Assembly: GCA_007751475.1 (NCBI GenBank)
Contig: CP036434.1
Span: forward strand, 2,170,001-2,234,000
Length of the DNA stretch: 64,000 bases
Direction: 5' to 3'
DNA from: Saltatorellus ferox
GTDB taxonomy: Bacteria; Planctomycetota; UBA1135; GCA-002686595
The position numbers and the translations under genes were made by a program. The number at the start of each line of letters is the position of its first letter. Position 1 is the stretch's first letter. The notes beneath the pieces were generated by a model. The model had not been told where the DNA came from. It made no database searches and saw only the letters and a list, made by a program, of their open reading frames with translations. Shown piece after piece: positions 9,168-19,241 of the stretch.

Positions 9168-9243
9168 TCGTTCATTCCAGAGGCTCTTGCGAGTTGCTCG
9201 ACCTGCGAAGAGAGAGTCGGGAGAGTCTGCTAGGTTGGGCTGC

Positions 9244-12200
9244 ATGCTGGATTCACGATGGACTCGAGAGGCTCACCTGCCATGGACTCACGGAGTTCGT
9301 CTCCTGCTGCTCTTGGCCGGGGGCTGGCTGACGCTCTCCGCGTCCTCGGCCTTGGCCATGGGGATGGCGATGACGCAGGGAGCGAGCGGCCCTCTCAAGG
9401 TCTTCGTGCTCGCCGGTCAGTCCAACATGCAGGGGCATGCCAAGGTCTCCACTCTCCGCGGGATGGCGGGGGACCCGGAGACTCTTCCGCTCCTCGGGAA
9501 GCTGGTGGGAGACGACGGTGAAGCGCGCGTCTTCGAGGACGTCTGGATCTCGTCGCTGGGCTGCGGTAGCGCGGAGGACGTGGAGCGAACGGGGCAGCTG
9601 ACCGCAGGCTTCGGTGCCGAGGCAGGCGGCCCGAAGATCGGCCCGGAGCTGTCTTTTGGCATGGCGATGGAGGAAGCGCTCGACGAGCCGATCCTGATCA
9701 TCAAGACCGCCTGGGGCGGCAAGAGCCTCCATTCGGACTTCCGACCGCCGAGCGCTGGCCCTTCTGCATCCAGCCAGGACGAGCAGGCGACCGGCAAGTA
9801 CTACCGGCTCATGATCGAGCACGTGCGGAAGGTGCTCGCGGATATCGAGCGCGTGTATCCAGGGTACGACGCGGAGCGCGGCTTCGAACTGGCGGGGTTC
9901 GTCTGGTTCCAGGGCTGGAACGACATGGTCGACCAGGGCGCCTATCCCAGGCGCGCGGAGCCCGGCGGGTACGACGCCTACAGCCGGGTGCTGACGCACT
10001 TCATCCGGGACGTGCGAAGGGACCTCGCTGCTCCCGAGCTCCCCTTCGTGATCGGCGTGCTCGGCGTGGGCGGAGCGACCTCGCTCTACGGGCCGGAGCA
10101 GCAGCGCTACCTCGCGATTCACCAGAACTTCCGGGATGCGATGGCTGCGCCCGCTTCGCTGGACGAGTTCGAAGGGACCGTGAGCGCGGTCCTGACCGAG
10201 CGCTTCTGGGATCACGAAGCGGCCGATCTGAGAGCGAGGCGAGCGACGCTCACCCCTGAAGAGATCGAGGTCCTGGAAAGCCGCGTCTCCAACGCCGAGT
10301 ATCACTACCTCGGCTCGGCGAAGATCCTGACTCGCATCGGGCAGGCGTTCGCGGAGGCGCAGATCGAGGCGTCGATACGAGCCAAGCCAGTGCCCGCGTG
10401 GATCTGGTTCGAAGCGACGGAGACGCATCAGCAGGTGCTGCTCCGCCGATCGTTCGAGGTCGCGTCCGTGCCCGACGCAGCCGTGCTGACGGCCGTGGGC
10501 GACGACGACATGATCGTTCTCGTGAACGGCGAACGGGTCGGTGAGCACGGGCGCGCGGGCGAGGTGGTCGCGCGCGATATCGCGGGCTTTCTTCGCGCGG
10601 GTGAGAACCGAATCGAGGTCCGGGTTCAGAACGTGGAAGGACCTGCGGGGCTCGCGCTCCGGCTCGACCTCGGCGGTGCGCAGACGCTGGTCACGGACGG
10701 CGCATGGGACGCGACGCTGGCCCAGCGCGCGCTCCGCGGTCGCTGGTCGAAGGCGACGGTACTCGGGCTCGTCGGCGACGACGGTCTGCCCTGGAGCGAA
10801 CGCGTGACGCTCCGACGCTTCGACGAGCCGGACGGCGAGCTGAGCGTGGAAGAGCCGCCGGGCGTGCCGCAGCAGGTCCAGCGCGCGAGCGCCCTTCAGG
10901 TTCCCGACGGCTTCGAAGCCGAGCTCCTCTATACGGTCCCGAGCGAACTCTTCGGATCCTGGGTGGCACTCGCCACCGACGACCAGGGGCGCTTCTACAC
11001 GAGCGACCAGGCGGGCCGCGGCCTCTTCCGGATCACGCCGGCCGCGATCGGGGACCCGAACGCTCGAACCTCGATCGAGAAGGTCGAGGTGGACGTCAGC
11101 GGGGCCCAGGGCATGTGCTGGGCGTTCGATTCTCTCTACGTCAACGTCAACGGGCAGGGTGTTTGGCGCATCACCGATACGGACGGCGACGATCAGCTCG
11201 ACCGGGCCGAGCACCTCATCAAGCTCGGCAACGGCGGGGAGCACGGGCCCCATGCCCTGCTGCCGACCGAGGACGGCGAGGGGCTCTACTTCCTCGCAGG
11301 TAACCACGTTCGGCCGCCGGCGTACGAAGGGTCGATGGCCCCCGATAACTGGGGGGAGGATCTTCTGCTCACGCGCCTCTGGGATCCGGGCGGCCACGCC
11401 TGGGGCATGACGGCGCCGGGCGGGTGGATCGCGCGCTGCCGGCCGGACGGCACCGAGGTGACGATCATCAGCACCGGCTATCGGAACCAGTACGATATCG
11501 CGATGAACGCGGAGGGGGAGATGTTCACCTACGACGCGGACATGGAGTGGGACCTCGGCTCGCCCTGGTACCGCCCGACGCGCGTGTGCCACGTCACGAG
11601 CGGCTCCGAGTTCGGCTGGCGCAGCGGCACGGGCAAGTGGCCGAGCTACTACGAGGATTCGCTGCCGCCGGTCCTGGAGATCGGGCCAGGGTCGCCGACG
11701 GGGATGGTGTTCGGCACGGGAGCGAAGTTTCCAGCGCGGTTCCAGAGGGCGCTGTTCCTCCTCGACTGGACCTTCGGAACCATTTACGCCGTGCATCTGG
11801 AGCCGGACGGCGCGAGCTACCGCGCGACGAAGGAGGACTTCGTCTGGTCCAAGCCGCTCGGGGTCACGGACGCGGCGGTGGGGGCGGACGGGGCGCTCTA
11901 CTTCACGGTGGGCGGGCGCGGCTCGCAGTCCGCGCTGTACCGCGTTCGGTACGTCGGTTCGGAGTCGACCGCGCCCGTGGCGCTCGCCGCCTCGGATCCT
12001 GGCACCGAGGCGCGCACGCTCCGCAGGTCCATGGAAGCGTTCCACGGCAGGGTCGATTCCGGTGCGATCGAAGCGGCCTGGCCGCTCCTGTCCCACGCGG
12101 ACCGCTTCGTCCGCTTCGCGGCTCGTGTCGCGGTCGAGAATCAGCCGGTCGAGACCTGGCGCGAGCGGGCGTTGACCGAAGAGAACCCGCAGGCGGCGGT

Positions 12201-13422
12201 CATGGGGCTCATGGCGCTGGCGCGCCAGGGGAGCGCCAGCGACCTTCCAGCCATGATCTCCGCACTGGATCGCCTGGAGCTGGAGCGAGTCGATGACGCG
12301 GTGCTGCTCGCGGCACTGCGAGCGTACGCGCTCGCCTTCGCGCGCCTCGTTCCGCCGGGCGAGCTCGACGAGGAGATTCGCCTTCAGGTCCTCGCCAGGC
12401 TGGAGCCGCACTTTCCCTCGGGACGGTCCCTGATCGGGCACACGGGGAACCGCTCGGGCCACGCGGTCGACGCGGAACTCGCCAGGCTTCTCACCTACCT
12501 TCGTTCCGAGACCGTCGTCGCCAGGACCCTGGCGCTGATGGAGAGCGCGGCTCCCCTCGAACTACCCGGATGGGCCCGGATCATCCAGCGCAACGATGCC
12601 TACGGCGGACCCATCGCAAGGATGCTGGACGACATGCCGCCGGTGCAAAACATCGAGTACGCGCTCATCCTCATGGACGCGACCGAGGGCTGGACGCTCC
12701 CGCTCCGCGAGCAGTACTTCTCGTTCTTCGCCGAGGCTTCGCAGCATCCGGGGGGCTTGAGCTACGCGGCGTTCCTGGGGAAGATTCGCGAGACGGCCGC
12801 GGCGCATCTGGCGCCTCGGGAGCTGCGCTCCCTCGCGCCGCTGCTCGGCCAGTCGCTCCTCGCTCCGCCTCCGGAGAACGTGACGCCGCCCGAGGGCCCT
12901 GGCCGTGAATGGACGCTCCCGGACGCCGTGGCCGAGGTCGGTTCGAAGCTACGGGGGCGCAGCTTCGACCGCGGCCAGAATCTCTTCCACGCCGTCTCCT
13001 GCAGCCAATGCCACCGCCTCGACGGCAGCGGCGGAGCGATCGGCCCGGACCTCACCACCGTGGCGAACAAGTTCGGCGTCCCGGACATCCTGGAAGCGAT
13101 CGTCGAGCCCAGCCGGGTGATCTCGGACCAGTATGGCTCCCACATCGTGCTCGACACGGACGGAAACATGGCCGAGGGAATCCTCGTGGATGGGGGGGAT
13201 GAGCTGACGCTGTACTCCCGCGATCCGAACGAAGGGCCCCTCGTCTACGCGCGCTCGGAGATCGCGAAGATCCAGGAGTCGCCCGTTTCTCAGATGCCCA
13301 CGGGGCTGATCGATCCGTTGAACCCGGAGGAGCTGAAGGACCTCATCGCCTTCCTCGTCTCCGGAGGCAACCCCGAGGACGCGGTCTTCTCCGCGTCCGA
13401 GGGGGCTGACGGTCGGCGTTGA
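9244..13422 (+). CDS. Sialate-O-acetylesterase / propeller dehydrogenase-like / HEAT / c-type haem fusion
   Basis: 1392 residues from the ATG at 9244, which starts a long N-terminus with a signal core (VRLLLLLAGGWLTLSASSALA). Domains in order: a SASA/SGNH acetylesterase domain with VLAGQSNMQGHA near 59; a beta-sandwich linker (~390-520); a soluble-dehydrogenase-like six-bladed propeller (~550-920, beginning VPDGFEAELLY); HEAT-like helices (~920-1220); and a C-terminal haem domain with the CSQCH haem site at 1253-1257 and a GPDLTTV segment. The last part matches the Pirellula/Verrucomicrobium putative haem-binding type. It is probably periplasmic, combining deacetylation of a glycan with a redox function. 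Substrate and electron partner are unknown. It converges on the next gene with only 13 bp between them. Confidence 0.88.
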   Translation: MLDSRWTREAHLPWTHGVRLLLLLAGGWLTLSASSALAMGMAMTQGASGPLKVFVLAGQSNMQGHAKVSTLRGMAGDPETLPLLGKLVGDDGEARVFEDVWISSLGCGSAEDVERTGQLTAGFGAEAGGPKIGPELSFGMAMEEALDEPILIIKTAWGGKSLHSDFRPPSAGPSASSQDEQATGKYYRLMIEHVRKVLADIERVYPGYDAERGFELAGFVWFQGWNDMVDQGAYPRRAEPGGYDAYSRVLTHFIRDVRRDLAAPELPFVIGVLGVGGATSLYGPEQQRYLAIHQNFRDAMAAPASLDEFEGTVSAVLTERFWDHEAADLRARRATLTPEEIEVLESRVSNAEYHYLGSAKILTRIGQAFAEAQIEASIRAKPVPAWIWFEATETHQQVLLRRSFEVASVPDAAVLTAVGDDDMIVLVNGERVGEHGRAGEVVARDIAGFLRAGENRIEVRVQNVEGPAGLALRLDLGGAQTLVTDGAWDATLAQRALRGRWSKATVLGLVGDDGLPWSERVTLRRFDEPDGELSVEEPPGVPQQVQRASALQVPDGFEAELLYTVPSELFGSWVALATDDQGRFYTSDQAGRGLFRITPAAIGDPNARTSIEKVEVDVSGAQGMCWAFDSLYVNVNGQGVWRITDTDGDDQLDRAEHLIKLGNGGEHGPHALLPTEDGEGLYFLAGNHVRPPAYEGSMAPDNWGEDLLLTRLWDPGGHAWGMTAPGGWIARCRPDGTEVTIISTGYRNQYDIAMNAEGEMFTYDADMEWDLGSPWYRPTRVCHVTSGSEFGWRSGTGKWPSYYEDSLPPVLEIGPGSPTGMVFGTGAKFPARFQRALFLLDWTFGTIYAVHLEPDGASYRATKEDFVWSKPLGVTDAAVGADGALYFTVGGRGSQSALYRVRYVGSESTAPVALAASDPGTEARTLRRSMEAFHGRVDSGAIEAAWPLLSHADRFVRFAARVAVENQPVETWRERALTEENPQAAVMGLMALARQGSASDLPAMISALDRLELERVDDAVLLAALRAYALAFARLVPPGELDEEIRLQVLARLEPHFPSGRSLIGHTGNRSGHAVDAELARLLTYLRSETVVARTLALMESAAPLELPGWARIIQRNDAYGGPIARMLDDMPPVQNIEYALILMDATEGWTLPLREQYFSFFAEASQHPGGLSYAAFLGKIRETAAAHLAPRELRSLAPLLGQSLLAPPPENVTPPEGPGREWTLPDAVAEVGSKLRGRSFDRGQNLFHAVSCSQCHRLDGSGGAIGPDLTTVANKFGVPDILEAIVEPSRVISDQYGSHIVLDTDGNMAEGILVDGGDELTLYSRDPNEGPLVYARSEIAKIQESPVSQMPTGLIDPLNPEELKDLIAFLVSGGNPEDAVFSASEGADGRR

Positions 13423-13435
13423 TGGAGCGCTGGAA

Positions 13436-16400
13436 TCAACGCGGGACCTTCGCTGCGTCGAACTCGACGCGGGTCGTCCGGCCGCGCTCGATCTCCAGCG
13501 TGACCTCGAAGGGCGCGCCCGCGAAGGTCGTGCGGAAGACGTAGCTGCCTGGCTCCAGCTCGAGCTTGCCGCCGAAGGGGCCCTGCTGAACGAGAGCTCC
13601 GGCTTCGTTCGTGAGTTCGAAGAGCCCGGGCTTGCCGGTGGCCGCGGCCGACACGGCGGCAGCGAGTCGGTCTGCATCGACGACGGAGACGGCGCGCCCT
13701 TCGGACGCATCGGCCATCGCACGGATCTGCTCGTTCCACGCCGCCTGGGTCGTCGAGAGGTTCGCACCGTCGCCGAGGTCGAAGGCGACGATCTCCAGCT
13801 TCACCTTCGCGCGCCCGACTCGTTCGGCAGACTTCACGGGGTCGCCGGGCTCTCGCCCTTGACCTCCGTCCGTGAGGAGCACGATCGTGCTGTCCTTCCG
13901 GCTGCTGGAGCCCAGGCCCTTGAGCGCCTCGTCGAGCGCCAGAGCGAGCGGCGTCTTACCGCGCGGCTTGAGTGAATCCAGGGCCTCGAGGAACGCGTCT
14001 TGTTTCAGCGGCCCGACGGGGATCAGCGTTTCGACGTCCGTGTCCGCCCCTTCGTCCCGTGCGCGCTTTCGGTGCCCGTAGACCACGAGTCCCACGGGCG
14101 CACCCTCGGGGAGAGACTCGACGACGTCCCGAAGCGCGGCGCGCGCGTGCTCGAACTTCGGCGTCCGATCACCCGCGCGCGCGGAGCCAGGCGGCGCCAG
14201 CATCGAACCGCTTGCATCCAGGACGAGCAACACCGAATGATCCTTCGTCTGGAGGCTGCGCATCTCCAGATGGCCCAGCTTGGGAAGCGCGGCTTCCCTC
14301 GCCGCACGCTCCGTGGCCAGCAGTTCAGGGTCCAGCGTTTCCGTCGCGCGCGTCAGGAACAGGATCGCGAACGCGGTCGTGAGTTCCTCTCTCTCGCTCC
14401 CCTTCGCAGGCCAGGCGCCCGACGCCGACTGCCCATCGACGAGCCGCTTCGCGACGGTGGCGTACCACTCGTGTGCGCCGTAGAACTCCGTGTCGAGCAG
14501 GCGACCCGTGCGCTCCAGGCCGTAGTAGTGGTAGTAGAGGTGGTCGTCCTTGCCCTCCTGCTCGTCAGGGTTCTTGTCGATCGCCCAGTGGCGGGCGAGC
14601 CATCCGAGCCCCTTGCGCAGCCGCGGATCGAGCAAGGGATCGCGGCGAGGCTCGAGGCTCCGCATGGCGATGGCCGTGATCGTCGCTCCCGCGCAGGTCA
14701 TGGTGCCGTAGGGGGAGCCGCTCACGTAGGACCAGCCGTTCGTAGCGCTTTGCCTCGTCCAGGTCGTGCCGAGGGTCCTGCGCCAAACATCGGGATCGAT
14801 GGCGATGCCCTGTCGCTCCGCGGCGTGGAGACCGAGGATCGCGTACTGCGTCAGGCTGTTGTCACCGTCGGCGCCGCGTTCCCAGTCGACCTCTCGCCGA
14901 AGGGGCGTGCGGTCCGGTGCGCGGTCCGTCACAGCGCTGATGGGCGCGGGCTCGTGAGTCGCTGCTCCGATCACGCGGAGCGGGGACGTGGGGAGCGTGG
15001 GACCCTCCGCGTCCTCGGGAGCGGGCGCAAGCTCGAAGAGCCACTCGGGCAGCGGCACGCGGTACGACCATGTCCCTGAGGGCCCCTGGGCGTTGACCAG
15101 GTAGGCGGCAGCGTCGCGCAGGAGAGGCAGATAGCGCGGATCGCCGTACGCATCCAGCAGCATCGCGAGGATGCCGTTGCGGTAGGTCGACTGCGACCTG
15201 AGGAAGCCGGGACGAAGGTCGTCGAGGTAGCTCTGGAGCTGCTCGTCGAAGTCCGGGAATTCGATGTGGGCCCGTGCGTGCACGAGCGCCAGCATCATCA
15301 CGAGGTCCACCTCCTGGTAGCCGTCGACGCCGCGGTCCCGTGGCCGGGAGCTGAGCTTGTCCAGCATCCAATCACGGCCGCGGTCGATGGCGCGGTTCAC
15401 ATCCTGGCCCCGGAGTCCCAGGGCTGCGATGCCCTTCACGGTTCGCGTTCGGTCGACGACGGCGTGGCCATCGACGAGCGGCATCGGAAGCGTCATCGGC
15501 TCCGCGGCTGCGTCGAAGGCGAGATCCACGCTGCGCAAGAGGCCGCTGTAGCGAAGAGCCAGCGCGGGCGTCTTCGCTCTGAAGCGGACCTCGAAAATGC
15601 GAGTGCTTCCCGCGGGGATCCACAGGGTGTTCTGGCTCGGGAAGGGAAGCCGAAGTCCGCGTGGCCGGTTTCTCTCCGGCGCGGTCGCGGAGAACTCGCC
15701 CTCGGCGCCGTCCGGTTGGCCAAGCAGCTCGAGCGCTGCCCCTGGTTCCCAGAGGACGAAGACGTTCCTCCGGTTCTCCAGGCGGACGACCATCTCCACC
15801 CACGGCGGGTCCGAGGGCGCGGTGCGTACGTCGTGGAAGGAGACGAAGAGCCCGCCGTCCTCCACGCTCCACCTCGGCGATTCGAGGGAGCCCGGTCCGG
15901 TGAGCGACGCCACCGGTTCGCGGAGGGTGATCGTGAGCGGAGCAGGGCGGCGGATCATCTCCCGTGGGACGGCCACTTCGTCCATGCCCACGACGAGCTC
16001 GATGGTGCGTGCGTCCTCCAGAACACGCTTCGGTACGGTGAACAGGATCGCTCCGCCGGTCATCCCACGGACCATGCTTTCGGGCAGGCACCAGAGCGGT
16101 GACTCCAGCTCCTCGCCGGTGCAGTTGACCGGAAACTCGCCGTCGAAGAGCAGGTGGACAGAGCCGTCACGCAGCGGCTGGAGCAGGTGGGCCACGGGCT
16201 CGGTCCGATCGTCGAACGTGCGTGGGTCCGCGCTCAGGAGGCTCGCCGCTCTCAGGTCGACCGCGACCACGCAGTCCTCGCTTCGACCGCGTTCGGGGAG
16301 CACTTCCACGCCGAACACCCCCGCTTCGATGCATCCGTTCGACGCGGATCCGAGCGCGGGGGCCTCTGGCGCGGCGGCGCCAAAAAGATCCAGCGTGATG

Positions 16401-19228
16401 TTCCCGTTCCTCGGGTCGAGGAGGTGGAGCGACGCGTTCCGAAGGCCGTCCTTCGGCACGGAGTAGACGAGCTGGCCCGTGATCTCGCGCGGCCTTGGGC
16501 CGGCGGCCCCAGCGTCGGCCTCAGCGTTGGCCCCAGCGCCGGCCCGCGCGGCCTTTTGCCATGCTTGCTCGTCGCGACTGCTGGGCACGCGCACGCTGCG
16601 CGGGAGCGCCGCGGGGCCGGCGCCCAGCTCCGCGAGGAGCCGGCGGCCGTTGTACACGAGATGGAGGCTCTCCCGTCGCTCGAGTTCGTAGGCCTCCAGG
16701 ATCGCCGCCGGGTCCTCCGGGTCGTTGGGTTCCGGCGCGAGCAGTCGCCACCGGGTTTCGAGCACCAGGTACTGAAGGCCGTCGCGCTCCTTGGCGCTCC
16801 CGATCGAGTCGACGAGGGAGGCGCCTTCCACGACCAGCTCGATCGCGTCGTTGCTTCCCGAGCCTCGCGCGTCGGCAAGGTCGGGCACCTCGCCCGGATC
16901 GGTGTGCCGACGGATCGCGAGATCGTCTCGGAAGGCACTGGACACGTCGGAGGGGCCCGCCGCCGATTCCTCGTCCTTGCCGGGCGCTTCCTCGAACGTC
17001 ACGGCTTCCGTGGATACGTCGCTGTTGGGCGCGCCCCCGATCGCGAGCCGCAGCGTCGGATTCACCGCGATGCCCGAGTAGCTCACTTCGAACGCGTCGG
17101 CGGCGAGCATCGAGTCGGGAACGTCGAGTCGGACGCGGAGCGCGCGCTTCTCGCCAGCAGGCAAGAGCGGACGGGGGTCGAGCGTTTCTCCGGCCGCGCC
17201 GAAGGCGCCGACGAACGAGACATCGTCGGCGCGGAAACGGTTCGTGAGATCGAGCTGGCCGTCGTCTTCTCCTCGGTTGATGAGCCGCAGGTCGAGTTCG
17301 ACGATCGAGCGGCCCGCGTCGCCCGCTTGCACGGCGAATCCGATCACGGCCATGTCCACGGGTTCGTCGTCGACGACCGTCAGAGCCTTCTCGGGACTCG
17401 GTTCCGCGGCCGTACCTTCCAGATCGAAGACGAGCGTCTTCGGCTTCAGGTGGGCGCCCGCGCCGCCCGCGTTCTGAAGGATGGGGAAGACGAGTTCCAG
17501 CGCGACGTGCTCACAGGTCTCGGGGATCAGGAACACGGCGGTGCCGCCCGTGGCCAGGCCAGGCAGGAAGCCGGGCACGTCGGGCAGCGTGCCCAGGCCT
17601 CCCTCGCGCAGGTGAGCCCAGATGCCGTCGGTCACGAGCTGCATGTGGATGGGCGCGGCGAGGTAGACGGCGGCCTTCGGTCGTGCGCCTTCGAAGAGCC
17701 GGGTCGAGACGCCCGTCAGCGCGACTTCGGCCCAGCGCATCCCCTCGGGCGCGGTCCGGCCGTCGAGCTGCGGGTGGAACTGGACGGTGGGCTGGGCGAA
17801 GCCGAGGTAGTCGTTGGCCTGCGCGATCTCGAGGGGCGCCGCCTCGCGGCGCGTCCCGAAGATGGGGGTCGAGCTGGGCTCCAGCTCGTCGTTCTCCAGC
17901 CACAGGCTGAGCGAACCGCCTTCCGGGCGCTCGAAGGACCGCGAATCGGGAAGCGGGAGAGGAAGCTCGAACGCGACCTTGCCGCGAGCGCTCGAACCGA
18001 TGTTCTGAAGCACGAAGCTGCGCGGGAGCGCGCCCTCCGTCTTCTGGAGGTCCACGGATTCGATAGCGGTCATCGCGCTGGAGCCAGCGGCCTCGTGGAG
18101 CAGAAGCAGGTTCTGGGTCAACGCGACCTTGAGGCGCTCGCCCGCCTCGCGCTCGCCTCCGAACGCCAGCTCCATCGGGATGTTGTTCTCGATCTCGAGG
18201 TCGATGACGAGCAGTCCGCGACCTTCCCTGGCCTGGATCCTGCCGAAGTTCCCGGCGTGCTCGGTGCCGTGGACGGTCAGGATGAGGTCGCCTTTCCGGG
18301 GCGCAGTGGCGGCCTCCGCGTCGACGATCACCTCCAGGTCCTCGGCCGAGGCCAGCGCTGCTTCGACGCGCGGGTCGGGGGTGGCGCTGAGCGGGATCAG
18401 CACGAGGTTCGGCGTGCTCGTCCCGGCGGGAAGCACGGAGAGGTGGCTACCACCGGGGCGCGTGGCGAGGGTGGGGGCCGTCTGGTTCTCTTCGCGGCCC
18501 TCCGCTTCGTCGGGGGTGAGGCCCCCCGCGCAGATGGCGGTGACCCTCGACCCGTGGCGCGCGCGCACCGCGTCGAGCGTTCGGCGCGAACCGTGCACCA
18601 GGACCACGACGTGGTCCGCGGCGGCCTCGGCCTCGGGGAGCACGCGGTCGAGCGCTGACAGCGGGTCCTCGAAGGTGATGCCCGCGAGCTGATCCTTCAG
18701 CGTCGGCAGGTACGCGAGGGCGGCGGGCGCCTCGGTCAGGCCGACGATCGCGAGCGGTGACCCGCCCGCGTCGATGACACGGAAGGGCGTGAAGAGCGGC
18801 TGGCCGTCGGCTCCGAGGAGGTTGGCGGAAACCGTCGGAAGGCCGGCCTGGGCCACGACCTCCAGGGTGAAGGCGAGGCCGAGACGGAAGTCCGAGGCGG
18901 CGAGGTTGATCGCGCTGTACTCCAGGGCGGCGAAGGCTTCCGCCACGCGAGCGGGCTCCGCGGCGCCGAAGAGAAAGCCTCCGGCATCGAGCCACACGGC
19001 GTCCGTGTCCGCGCCTGCGGAGAGCGCGGCGGCTTTCCAGCTCGCGGCACCACCGCGTCGACTGGCGGCGGAGCATCCGCCGCAGGCTTCGACCTGCCCA
19101 CCGACGTCCGCGGTGAGCACGATCGACGGAAGGTCTCCGCCGATGACAGGGAAGGCGCTGGAGAGGGCGACGCCTGCGGCGGCGAAGACTCCGAACGCCA
19201 TCCCCACGAGGGACGACTTCGCACGCAT
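13436..19228 (-). CDS. Giant multidomain protein: metallophosphatase-like, alpha-toroid and VWA domains
   Basis: 1930 residues. An N-terminal hydrophobic segment targets it to the envelope. The ATG at 19228 is preferred to an upstream TTG. Residues ~35-300 resemble the 5'-nucleotidase/metallophosphatase group but are poor in metal ligands (QVEACGGC instead of a DxH core). The middle (~300-1270) is a set of beta-rich segments with no recognised family. Residues ~1275-1640 look like the alpha/alpha toroid of prenyltransferase/squalene-cyclase-like proteins (DRGRDWMLDKL, NGWSYVSGSPYGTMTCAGATITAIAMRS). Residues ~1660-1850 are a von Willebrand A domain with an intact MIDAS start, DASGS at 1671-1675. 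A short beta domain ends the protein. It follows the transglutaminase-like gene by 13 nt, so the two are probably co-expressed. Function is unknown. Confidence 0.8.
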   Translation of the reverse strand: MRAKSSLVGMAFGVFAAAGVALSSAFPVIGGDLPSIVLTADVGGQVEACGGCSAASRRGGAASWKAAALSAGADTDAVWLDAGGFLFGAAEPARVAEAFAALEYSAINLAASDFRLGLAFTLEVVAQAGLPTVSANLLGADGQPLFTPFRVIDAGGSPLAIVGLTEAPAALAYLPTLKDQLAGITFEDPLSALDRVLPEAEAAADHVVVLVHGSRRTLDAVRARHGSRVTAICAGGLTPDEAEGREENQTAPTLATRPGGSHLSVLPAGTSTPNLVLIPLSATPDPRVEAALASAEDLEVIVDAEAATAPRKGDLILTVHGTEHAGNFGRIQAREGRGLLVIDLEIENNIPMELAFGGEREAGERLKVALTQNLLLLHEAAGSSAMTAIESVDLQKTEGALPRSFVLQNIGSSARGKVAFELPLPLPDSRSFERPEGGSLSLWLENDELEPSSTPIFGTRREAAPLEIAQANDYLGFAQPTVQFHPQLDGRTAPEGMRWAEVALTGVSTRLFEGARPKAAVYLAAPIHMQLVTDGIWAHLREGGLGTLPDVPGFLPGLATGGTAVFLIPETCEHVALELVFPILQNAGGAGAHLKPKTLVFDLEGTAAEPSPEKALTVVDDEPVDMAVIGFAVQAGDAGRSIVELDLRLINRGEDDGQLDLTNRFRADDVSFVGAFGAAGETLDPRPLLPAGEKRALRVRLDVPDSMLAADAFEVSYSGIAVNPTLRLAIGGAPNSDVSTEAVTFEEAPGKDEESAAGPSDVSSAFRDDLAIRRHTDPGEVPDLADARGSGSNDAIELVVEGASLVDSIGSAKERDGLQYLVLETRWRLLAPEPNDPEDPAAILEAYELERRESLHLVYNGRRLLAELGAGPAALPRSVRVPSSRDEQAWQKAARAGAGANAEADAGAAGPRPREITGQLVYSVPKDGLRNASLHLLDPRNGNITLDLFGAAAPEAPALGSASNGCIEAGVFGVEVLPERGRSEDCVVAVDLRAASLLSADPRTFDDRTEPVAHLLQPLRDGSVHLLFDGEFPVNCTGEELESPLWCLPESMVRGMTGGAILFTVPKRVLEDARTIELVVGMDEVAVPREMIRRPAPLTITLREPVASLTGPGSLESPRWSVEDGGLFVSFHDVRTAPSDPPWVEMVVRLENRRNVFVLWEPGAALELLGQPDGAEGEFSATAPERNRPRGLRLPFPSQNTLWIPAGSTRIFEVRFRAKTPALALRYSGLLRSVDLAFDAAAEPMTLPMPLVDGHAVVDRTRTVKGIAALGLRGQDVNRAIDRGRDWMLDKLSSRPRDRGVDGYQEVDLVMMLALVHARAHIEFPDFDEQLQSYLDDLRPGFLRSQSTYRNGILAMLLDAYGDPRYLPLLRDAAAYLVNAQGPSGTWSYRVPLPEWLFELAPAPEDAEGPTLPTSPLRVIGAATHEPAPISAVTDRAPDRTPLRREVDWERGADGDNSLTQYAILGLHAAERQGIAIDPDVWRRTLGTTWTRQSATNGWSYVSGSPYGTMTCAGATITAIAMRSLEPRRDPLLDPRLRKGLGWLARHWAIDKNPDEQEGKDDHLYYHYYGLERTGRLLDTEFYGAHEWYATVAKRLVDGQSASGAWPAKGSEREELTTAFAILFLTRATETLDPELLATERAAREAALPKLGHLEMRSLQTKDHSVLLVLDASGSMLAPPGSARAGDRTPKFEHARAALRDVVESLPEGAPVGLVVYGHRKRARDEGADTDVETLIPVGPLKQDAFLEALDSLKPRGKTPLALALDEALKGLGSSSRKDSTIVLLTDGGQGREPGDPVKSAERVGRAKVKLEIVAFDLGDGANLSTTQAAWNEQIRAMADASEGRAVSVVDADRLAAAVSAAATGKPGLFELTNEAGALVQQGPFGGKLELEPGSYVFRTTFAGAPFEVTLEIERGRTTRVEFDAAKVPR

Positions 19229-19241
19229 GGAAAAGCTCAAC

